Assembly (NCBI GenBank): GCA_903885865.1
Contig: CAISKH010000089.1
Location: forward strand, 1 to 7,427
Length of the DNA: 7,427 bases
Direction: 5' to 3'
Origin: an uncultured Mucilaginibacter sp.
Lineage (GTDB): Bacteria > Bacteroidota > Bacteroidia > Sphingobacteriales > Sphingobacteriaceae
The notes beneath the pieces are model-generated. The model saw nothing but the letters and a program-made list of their open reading frames with translations, searched no databases and was not told the origin of the DNA. This document shows, piece by piece, positions 1 to 4,414 of the stretch. Position 1 is the stretch's first letter; each line of letters starts with the position of its first letter. Made by a program: the position numbers and the translations under genes.

Positions 1-275
1 AAAGCAACCCGGTAGGGCAAAAACAGGCCAATGAATTAGGCCTTTACGATATGACCGGCAACGTATGGCAATATTGCCAGGACCGGTATGGTGCCGATTA
101 TTACGCAAACAGCCCTGCCGAAAACCCGCAGGGCCCTGCAATAGGCGATCACCGGGTTATACGCGGAGGGAGCTGGAACAGCACCGCGAAGACCTGCCGC
201 CTTGCCGTGCGCCTCAATGAACCTACAGACCACCACACCAGCAATTTGGGCTTCCGGGTGGTTTTAGTGCCTTAG
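1..275 (+). CDS. SUMF1/FGE-like domain protein, 3' end only
   Basis: This is the C-terminal 90 residues of a formylglycine-generating-enzyme-like (SUMF1/EgtB/PvdO fold) protein; the start lies to the left of the window. The reading frame is open from base 3 to the TAG at 273-275. Family signatures seen are the N-E-L-G-L-Y-D-M-x-G-N-V-W block (here with C-Q-D following), the R-G-G-S-W block, and the terminal S-N-L-G-F-R. It aligns without gaps to residues 211-300 of the complete paralogue at 1269-2171, with 68 of 90 identical by my count. In the position where true FGE has its first copper-binding cysteine this protein has Ser (R-G-G-S-W-N-S), while the second cysteine is kept (T-C-R). Classical sulfatase activation is therefore doubtful. 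It converges on the DUF1080 gene, with 28 bp between the stop codons. The family is clear; the substrate is unknown. Confidence 0.88.
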   Translation, partial: SNPVGQKQANELGLYDMTGNVWQYCQDRYGADYYANSPAENPQGPAIGDHRVIRGGSWNSTAKTCRLAVRLNEPTDHHTSNLGFRVVLVP

Positions 276-303
276 TTTTTTGGGGACAGTTAACGTGTTA
301 TTC

Positions 304-1089
304 TTACAGGCTCCGAATTTTCATATTGCGGAACCGTATCTCATCACCATGGTCCTGCAGGAGAATGCGGGTTGGGGCCTTGACACCGAAACCCGGTATG
401 GTTTTAAATTTACTTTTGGCAATTGCCGCCAGCAATTCCGGACTCCCCAGCTCAAAACTGACGATCTTTGCGCCATTTAGCCAATGTTCAACATGGTTGC
501 CATGTACTATAATACGCGATTCATTCCATTCACCGGCCGGGTTTAGTTTTTTTGAATCATTTGGAGGAATAAGCGCATAGAGCGAGCCTGTAGCATGGAG
601 CGGGCCGTTTTTCAGTACATCCGAATGCCGTTCATCGTCAACCAACTGGTATTCAAATGCAACTGCGCTGGTGCCATCGTCGCCACCAAATATCGGAGTT
701 CCCGGTTTATTTTGACGTTCCTGGAGCATATAATAAATCCCACTATTGCCAACTTGCTGAATGTTCCACTCGAAGCTAAACTCAAAATCAGTGAACAGCT
801 CATCAGTCATCAGGTCGCCGCCACCGGTGCCGGGGCGCCCGTTACCTTTGGCGTTTTTTAGACATCCGTCTTCAATGGTCCAACCCTTTGCCGGTTTATC
901 TTTTTCATAATAACTGCGCCACCCATTCAAGGTCTTGCCGTCAAAAAGCAGTTTCCAGCCGGCTTGCTTTTCAGCGCCCGACAAAGTATTGAGGGGGGCA
1001 GTTGCAACCTGGGCCTGCCCTGCAATCGCTTTACAAAGCAAAAAGGCAAGGATAATAGCTTTAACTGGTTGTTGTACGTTCTTTTTCAT
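304..1089 (-). CDS. Secreted DUF1080 (3-keto-disaccharide hydrolase-like) protein
   Basis: Predicted exported protein of 261 residues. From the chosen start the N-terminus is M-K-K-N followed by a hydrophobic stretch and G-Q-A-Q, a normal signal peptide cleaved before Q. An ATG four codons upstream (1099-1101) is possible, but it would give a longer polar N-terminus and would lie almost at the predicted transcription start, so I prefer 1089. The rest is one DUF1080 domain, a concanavalin-like beta-sandwich. It opens with G-W-K-L-L-F-D-G-K-T-L-N-G-W and closes with L-Q-D-H-G-D-E-I-R-F-R-N-M-K-I-R, both hallmarks of the family; E-F-S-F-E-W and N-S-G-I-Y-Y lie between. Members include hydrolases of 3-keto-glycosides and many uncharacterised periplasmic proteins. 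The exact substrate cannot be read from sequence. The gene lies between two SUMF1-like paralogues on the opposite strand. Confidence 0.9.
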   Translation of the reverse strand: MKKNVQQPVKAIILAFLLCKAIAGQAQVATAPLNTLSGAEKQAGWKLLFDGKTLNGWRSYYEKDKPAKGWTIEDGCLKNAKGNGRPGTGGGDLMTDELFTDFEFSFEWNIQQVGNSGIYYMLQERQNKPGTPIFGGDDGTSAVAFEYQLVDDERHSDVLKNGPLHATGSLYALIPPNDSKKLNPAGEWNESRIIVHGNHVEHWLNGAKIVSFELGSPELLAAIAKSKFKTIPGFGVKAPTRILLQDHGDEIRFRNMKIRSL

Positions 1090-1109
1090 GGGATCAGGCA
1101 TTGGTTATT

Positions 1110-1117
1110 CAATAGTA
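1110..1117 (-). promoter_or_regulatory. Possible -7 box for the DUF1080 gene
   Basis: Read on the minus strand this is TACTATTG, one mismatch from the Bacteroidota -7 consensus TAnnTTTG. It would start transcription near 1104, leaving a leader of roughly 15 nt before the ATG at 1089 and almost none before the alternative ATG at 1101. No convincing -33 element was found, so this is weak. Confidence 0.3.
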
Positions 1118-1171
1118 TAAAAAATAGTTCATAAAGAGAAATTATTGCACAATACGCAAGGGCCGGGCGGG

Positions 1172-1211
1172 AGGTAAAATAACGGTAATAACAGGTAAAA
1201 TAACGCTAATA
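1172..1211. repeat. 21-bp-period direct repeat, candidate LytTR-type operator
   Basis: Two copies of a 19-bp unit, AGGTAAAATAACGGTAATA at 1172-1190 and the same with one change (GG to GC) at 1193-1211, start exactly 21 bp apart. On the minus strand each contains a 9-mer, ACCGTTATT (1178-1186) and AGCGTTATT (1199-1207), separated by 12 bp. The published LytTR-domain recognition pattern is [TA][AC][CA]GTTN[AG][TG] in two direct copies 12-13 bp apart; these match 8/9 and 7/9. The pair ends 19 bp before the -7 box of the SUMF1-like gene, the place expected for an activator. The repeat itself is certain; the regulator family is inference. Confidence 0.6.
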
Positions 1212-1230
1212 TACCGGGTTATAATGTATT

Positions 1231-1238
1231 TATATTTG
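1231..1238 (+). promoter_or_regulatory. -7 promoter box of the complete SUMF1-like gene
   Basis: TATATTTG is a perfect match to the Bacteroidota primary-sigma -7 consensus TAnnTTTG. Transcription would begin around 1243-1245, giving a leader of about 25 nt to the ATG at 1269. No good TTTG -33 element is present at the expected distance; the direct repeat at 1172-1211 sits there instead, consistent with an activated promoter. This placement argues against translation starting at the in-frame ATG at 1224, which would lie upstream of the transcript. Confidence 0.6.
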
Positions 1239-1268
1239 TGTGCGCCTATATTATTTAACCTTCAAATT

Positions 1269-2171
1269 ATGAAACATTTACTCACTCTTATTTTAATAGT
1301 TGCCTTTGGCGCGTGTATCGCCCAAACGCCCGCTGTTGATGCATCCAAAAAGCCGCTCACCAGGCCGCTTAAAAAAAATGCGCCCGGCGAAACGGCAAAG
1401 TCGGCTATAGTTGACGTCCCGATGGTTTTTGTGCAGGGCGGCAGTTTTAACATGGGCAGTGATGATGATGGCGCCAGTGCAAAACCCATACATAAGGTAA
1501 CGGTAAACAGTTTTTACATAGGTAAGTATGAGTTAACGCTGGCCGATTTCCGCAAGTTTATTATGGCCACGGGTTATAAAACAACTGCCGAACAGCAGGG
1601 CTGGGGCGCCATGGGTAACAAATTTGTGAAAACAAACGGGGTTACCTGGGAAGATGATAGCTGGGGTGTTAAACGCCCGCCCGGGCAGGACAACTACCCG
1701 GTACTCTATGTAAGCTGGGATGATGCCACCCGGTATTGCCAGTGGTTAAGCGCGCAAACGGGCAAAACCTACCTCTTACCTACAGAAGCCGAGTGGGAAT
1801 ATGCCTACCGTGGCGGCAGTAAAAGCAAGAACTATACCTACAGTGGCTCAAACGACTTAGCAACTATAGGCTCAGTTAATGTTAACAGTAATAACCAAAG
1901 CAACCCGGTAGGGATAAGGGAGCCCAATGAATTAGGGATATACGATATGGCCGGCAACGTATGGGAATTTTGCCAGGACTGGTTCGCGGCCGATTATTAT
2001 GCCGGCAGTCCTGCCGACAACCCGCAGGGCCCCGCGACGGGCGATCACCGGGTGATACGCGGCGGCAGCTGGGACAGCGGCGGGAAAAATTGCCGCCCTG
2101 CCGTGCGCCTCAGCGAAACTACCGACCATCTCACCAGCAATTTGGGCTTCCGCGTGGTTTTAGTGCCTTAG
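1269..2171 (+). CDS. Exported SUMF1/FGE-like domain protein
   Basis: Protein of 300 residues. Residues 1-18 are a signal peptide (M-K-H-L-L then a hydrophobic core, probably cut before Q19); the Cys at 16 is preceded by F-G-A, a poor lipobox, so a lipoprotein is less likely. Residues about 20-48 are a linker, and 50-300 form a SUMF1/FGE (C-type-lectin-like) domain. It shows V-Q-G-G-S-F-x-M-G-S (55-64), Y-P-V-x-x-V-S-W-D-D-A-x-x-Y-C (143-157), L-P-T-E-A-E-W-E-Y-A (170-179), N-E-L-G-I-Y-D-M-A-G-N-V-W (220-232), R-G-G-S-W (264-268) and N-L-G-F-R (291-295). Aligned to formylglycine-generating enzyme, Ser270 replaces the first copper-binding Cys (human Cys336) and Cys275 matches the second (Cys341), so canonical oxidase activity is unlikely. 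The start at 1269 is chosen because it begins the signal peptide and lies downstream of the promoter. A paralogue ends at 275. Confidence 0.92.
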   Translation: MKHLLTLILIVAFGACIAQTPAVDASKKPLTRPLKKNAPGETAKSAIVDVPMVFVQGGSFNMGSDDDGASAKPIHKVTVNSFYIGKYELTLADFRKFIMATGYKTTAEQQGWGAMGNKFVKTNGVTWEDDSWGVKRPPGQDNYPVLYVSWDDATRYCQWLSAQTGKTYLLPTEAEWEYAYRGGSKSKNYTYSGSNDLATIGSVNVNSNNQSNPVGIREPNELGIYDMAGNVWEFCQDWFAADYYAGSPADNPQGPATGDHRVIRGGSWDSGGKNCRPAVRLSETTDHLTSNLGFRVVLVP

Positions 2172-2315
2172 TTGGGGGTTCGTGCCTTTGTTGGTGTTAT
2201 CATAGGTGGGGGCTTGCGGTAGCAGAGGGGTTATATCGAACCAATGACATGGGTCTTGCCCTGAGAGTTAGCATTTTGATGTATTTTGGGTTAGTTTTTT
2301 TTTAATTAAAATATC

Positions 2316-2323
2316 TATATTGC
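2316..2323 (+). promoter_or_regulatory. Weak -7-like box before the Spy-like gene
   Basis: TATATTGC resembles TAnnTTTG (6/8) and lies 16 bp before the ATG at 2340, within an A/T-rich run (2291-2320). The spacer 2172-2339 shows no intrinsic terminator after the SUMF1-like gene, so read-through from that gene is an alternative to an own promoter. Confidence 0.3.
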
Positions 2324-2339
2324 GGTAAATAAACCAACA

Positions 2340-2711
2340 ATGAGAAAAATTACCCTTATTACATTGATGCTGGCGCTGGGAGTAAGCGTTTACGCACAAA
2401 AACCAATGCGGCAGCACCCCGCCAAATTACCACCAAAGTTAGAAGCCGACCTGAAGCTGACGCCGGAGCAGCAAACTAAGGTAACCGACATTTTAAAGGG
2501 CCGGAACTTTGAAATGGACAGCCTGGCAAAGACGGTACGTATGCGAAATGGCAAATTTGTACAGGCGAAAATGAAAGGCGAATTGACCGAAGTTAACACT
2601 AAGCTTTACGCTATATTCAATATCGACCAAAAATTGGTTTACGCACAATATATTATGAACAGGAAAGCCCAAATGGCTAAAGGTAGAAAACCGGGGCCGC
2701 CAGGGAAATAA
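2340..2711 (+). CDS. Small periplasmic Spy/CpxP-like LTxxQ protein
   Basis: Predicted exported protein of 123 residues. Residues 1-19 are a clear signal peptide (M-R-K, hydrophobic core, V-Y-A before Q20). The mature part is about 100 residues, basic and helical. It contains L-K-L-T-P-E-Q-Q-T-K-V-T-D-I-L (38-52), which is the LTxxQ-type motif typical of the Spy/CpxP envelope-stress and metal-sensing superfamily, widespread in Bacteroidota as short periplasmic proteins. Residues 54-108 continue as predicted helix with D-Q-K-L-V-Y-A-Q-Y. The tail is rich in K, G and P (R-K-P-G-P-P-G-K). Role by family is chaperone-like or metal-binding in the periplasm; nothing here fixes the ligand. There is no Shine-Dalgarno; the leader before ATG is A-rich (AAATAAACCAACA), as usual for the phylum. 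No intrinsic terminator follows directly. Confidence 0.75.
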   Translation: MRKITLITLMLALGVSVYAQKPMRQHPAKLPPKLEADLKLTPEQQTKVTDILKGRNFEMDSLAKTVRMRNGKFVQAKMKGELTEVNTKLYAIFNIDQKLVYAQYIMNRKAQMAKGRKPGPPGK

Positions 2712-2814
2712 CCAATTCCCCGTGCAAAACCGGTAGCAAAATTTCCTCTGACTAACATCATTGTTGGTGTTGTCAGGAGACTATTTATCTGTTAAACCAT
2801 ATTTTTTATTTTTG

Positions 2815-2826
2815 TGATGTAAATCA
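2815..2826. promoter_or_regulatory. CRP/FNR-like dyad
   Basis: TGATGTAAATCA is a 4+4 dyad with 4-bp spacing (TGAT-N4-ATCA), the core of FNR-type sites; with its left flank it also reads TGTGA-N6-TCA, resembling CRP. Its centre (2820.5) lies about 41 bp before the start predicted from the -7 box at 2850-2857, the class II activator position. The outer bases do not extend the dyad, so it could be chance. Confidence 0.35.
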
Positions 2827-2849
2827 TTTTTTATAGCCATAAAAATTAT

Positions 2850-2857
2850 AATATTTG
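2850..2857 (+). promoter_or_regulatory. Possible -7 box of a small-RNA unit
   Basis: AATATTTG matches TAnnTTTG at all but the first base. Start of transcription would be near 2862. No -33 element is seen, consistent with need for an activator at 2815-2826. A perfect -7 box on the opposite strand (2863-2870, TATATTTG on the minus strand) overlaps the same inverted repeat. Confidence 0.35.
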
Positions 2858-2861
2858 AACC

Positions 2862-2948
2862 GCAAATATAGCAGCACTTAATGCTGCATTGTGATAAGGT
2901 TTAGGTTGAAATGCCCCAACGTGCGAGACGTAGGGGCATTTTATTTTG
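2862..2948 (+). ncRNA. Candidate small RNA of about 85 nt
   Basis: Between the -7 box at 2850-2857 and the terminator ending near 2948 there is no open reading frame of note. The sequence folds as a first hairpin GCAGCA-CTTAA-TGCTGC (2871-2887), a single-stranded stretch of about 20 nt, and a terminator hairpin. This is the layout of a free-standing bacterial sRNA. It is not a family I recognise. Alternatives are a terminated leader, or the terminator of a transcript reading through from the Spy-like gene. Boundaries are estimated from the boxes and not known. Confidence 0.35.
2909..2948 (+). terminator. Strong intrinsic terminator
   Basis: AAATGCCCC (2909-2917) pairs perfectly with GGGGCATTT (2933-2941). 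Inside, after one A-A mismatch, ACGT (2919-2922) pairs with ACGT (2928-2931) around the loop GCGAG. The stem runs straight into a T-rich tract (TTTTATTTT). It isolates the transporter gene from everything upstream. It may alternatively be a copy of a dispersed hairpin element that happens to terminate. Confidence 0.75.
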
Positions 2949-2965
2949 ACGCCGTTGTTGGCCGC

Positions 2966-3009
2966 GATACCTGTTCGAACTGTATCACACACGCGTGTAA
3001 AAAACACGC
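2966..3009. repeat. Cluster of palindromes upstream of the transporter
   Basis: GATAC (2966-2970), GTTCGAAC (2973-2980) and GTATC (2982-2986) form a near-palindrome of 21 bp. ACACGCGTGT (2989-2998) is a perfect palindrome. GCGTGT (2993-2998) also pairs with ACACGC (3004-3009) around five A residues, so the last two structures are mutually exclusive. Function unknown; operator or REP-like element are both possible. Confidence 0.45.
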
Positions 3010-3119
3010 ATTCCACTCACCCAGCTGCCAACTGCCAACTCACCAACTCAATTTGCATATCGCCGCAATTAACCCTTACTTTATCCAACCAATTAACCAT
3101 GATCCACGAACTATAACCC

Positions 3120-4376
3120 ATGAACCAAATCCCCTACCGCTTCCGGGTACTGGTACTGCTATGCGGACTAACCACCCTCACCTATATGGACCGCATCTGT
3201 ATCTCGCTGGTGGGTGTACGCATCAAGGCCGCGCTGCACCTCAGCAATGAACAGTTTGGGTGGGTGCTGGCAGCGTTCGCACTGGCTTATGCCCTGTTCG
3301 AGATACCCTCAGGCATGCTCGGCGACCGCATAGGGCCAAAGCGGGTGTTTATACGCATAGTGCTGTGGTGGTCGCTGTTTACTGCGCTTACCGGCGTAGT
3401 AGGCGGACTGGTTAGCCTGGTTGTTATCCGCTTCCTGTTCGGCATGGGCGAGTCGGGCACGTACCCCAACGCCATACTAACGGTATCGCGGTGGTTCCCG
3501 CTGCAGGAAATGGGGAAGGCACTGTCGTGGGTGGGCATTGGGTCGCAGATAGGGGCTGCGCTGGCGCCGCTCATCATTGTACCCATAGCGGTGGCCTATG
3601 GCTGGCGGGCGCCGTTCTTTGTTATAGGGGCCATCGGCCTGGTATGGGTAGCGGCTTGTTGGCTATGGTTCCATGATTTCCCGGCCCAGGTGAAGGCCAT
3701 GCCCCCCGCCGAAAAGGAGCTGATAGCCGCCTCCTGCCGCCATAAAGAAGGGCAGCACCAGGTACCGTTTAAACTCATCTTCCGCAACCGTACCCTATGG
3801 CCGCTCATGCTGATGTACTTCTGCTGCCAGTGGGCCAATTACTTCTTCATAGCCTGGATGCCCATTTACCTGCAGGAAGGGCGCGGCTTCACCGAAAACG
3901 CCATGAAGCAGATTGCCTCAACCCTGTTCATAGCAGGCATAGCGGGCTTCATTGCCGGCGGCGCCGCCGGCGACTGGTTCTTAAAACTGAAGGGCCTTAA
4001 AATGGGCCGCCGCCTTACCGGGATGATCGGCCTGGGGGGCTGCGGGCTATTGTTGTTTATAGCGGCGCTATCGGTCAATAATACAGTTACCGTTTGCTGT
4101 CTCATAGGGGCTAATTTTTCCTTCTCATTCGGGGTGATGGTATCGTACGCGGTATGTGCCGATATTGGCCGCAACAACACCGGCACGGTTACCGGCGCCA
4201 TGAACTTTTTCGGGCAGATGGGAGCCTTCTTCCTGGCTATAATTTTCGGGCGCATAGTGCAGGTTACGCATAATTTTGAGTACCCCTTGTATGTAGTGGC
4301 CGCAGTGCTTTTTACCGGCTGCCTGCTCTGGCTGGCCATAAACCCCGAGAAGCAATTACCGGAAATCAGTGATTAG
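3120..4376 (+). CDS. MFS transporter, anion:cation symporter (ACS) type
   Basis: Inner-membrane carrier of 418 residues, the usual length for the major facilitator superfamily, with about 12 hydrophobic segments in two halves joined by a charged loop (about 186-225). Family marks are Y-M-D-R in the first segment (22-25), motif A as G-D-R-I-G-P-K-R (68-75) in the loop between segments 2 and 3, and R-F-L-F-G-M-G-E-S-G-T-Y-P-N (104-117) in segment 4. That last block is characteristic of the ACS group that carries hexuronates, galactonate, glucarate and similar organic anions with protons. The substrate cannot be read from sequence. The ATG at 3120 is chosen because the preceding in-frame ATG (3099) meets a stop after five codons. 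There is no Shine-Dalgarno. By eye the gene is more G+C-rich than uvrB. It stands alone, with a terminator 170 bp upstream and uvrB converging downstream. Confidence 0.92.
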   Translation: MNQIPYRFRVLVLLCGLTTLTYMDRICISLVGVRIKAALHLSNEQFGWVLAAFALAYALFEIPSGMLGDRIGPKRVFIRIVLWWSLFTALTGVVGGLVSLVVIRFLFGMGESGTYPNAILTVSRWFPLQEMGKALSWVGIGSQIGAALAPLIIVPIAVAYGWRAPFFVIGAIGLVWVAACWLWFHDFPAQVKAMPPAEKELIAASCRHKEGQHQVPFKLIFRNRTLWPLMLMYFCCQWANYFFIAWMPIYLQEGRGFTENAMKQIASTLFIAGIAGFIAGGAAGDWFLKLKGLKMGRRLTGMIGLGGCGLLLFIAALSVNNTVTVCCLIGANFSFSFGVMVSYAVCADIGRNNTGTVTGAMNFFGQMGAFFLAIIFGRIVQVTHNFEYPLYVVAAVLFTGCLLWLAINPEKQLPEISD

Positions 4377-4382
4377 GGGAAT

Positions 4383-4414
4383 TGCACATCTGCATATTTG
4401 CACATCCGCACATC
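4383..4414. repeat. 8-bp tandem repeat between transporter and uvrB
   Basis: Four head-to-tail 8-bp units: TGCACATC, TGCATATT, TGCACATC, CGCACATC, agreeing with the consensus TGCACATC at 29 of 32 bases. The last unit overlaps the uvrB stop codon (4413-4415 on the plus strand). It fills most of the gap between the two convergent stops, and no intrinsic terminator is visible there. Confidence 0.7.

Larger units (their letters stand above)
2712..3119. other. Gene-free spacer rich in inverted repeats
   Basis: This 408-bp spacer carries no convincing protein gene. In order it holds a dyad TGAT-N4-ATCA (2815-2826), a 7-bp inverted repeat with a 5-nt spacer (2851-2869) that contains -7-like boxes on both strands, a hairpin (2871-2887), an intrinsic terminator (2909-2948), a 21-bp near-palindrome GATAC..GTTCGAAC..GTATC (2966-2986), overlapping palindrome and hairpin ACACGCGTGT / GCGTGT-AAAAA-ACACGC (2989-3009), and short tandem CTGCCAA-like words (3025-3051). 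The final 60 bp before the transporter ATG are A/C-rich with no Shine-Dalgarno and no clear -7 box. Confidence 0.7.

Noticed and set aside
1224..1268. Upstream in-frame ATG extending the SUMF1-like protein by 15 residues
   Set aside because: The extension overlaps the -7 box at 1231-1238 and would put extra residues before a well-formed signal peptide that starts at 1269.
2172..2339. Riboswitch in the spacer before the Spy-like gene (GGGTCTTGCCC TGAGAG region)
   Set aside because: Only a 3-bp stem can be drawn and no conserved aptamer core of a known class is present.
2961..2986. tRNA-like piece (GTTCGAAC resembles a T-arm)
   Set aside because: No acceptor, D or anticodon stems can be built around it; it is better described as a palindrome.
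3025..3051. CRISPR-like or other spaced array in the repeat-bearing spacers
   Set aside because: Units are 7-8 bp with no unique spacers and no cas genes nearby; these are simple tandem words.
2891..3250. Plus-strand 119-codon reading frame starting with GTG
   Set aside because: It runs through the intrinsic terminator hairpin and palindromes, its last 130 bp overlap the transporter out of frame, and the composition (Cys/His-rich, then Thr/His/Pro from tandem words) looks like translated non-coding DNA.
3866..4339. Minus-strand 157-codon reading frame
   Set aside because: It is antisense to the transporter, proline- and lysine-rich without family features; the transporter frame on the other strand is unambiguous.
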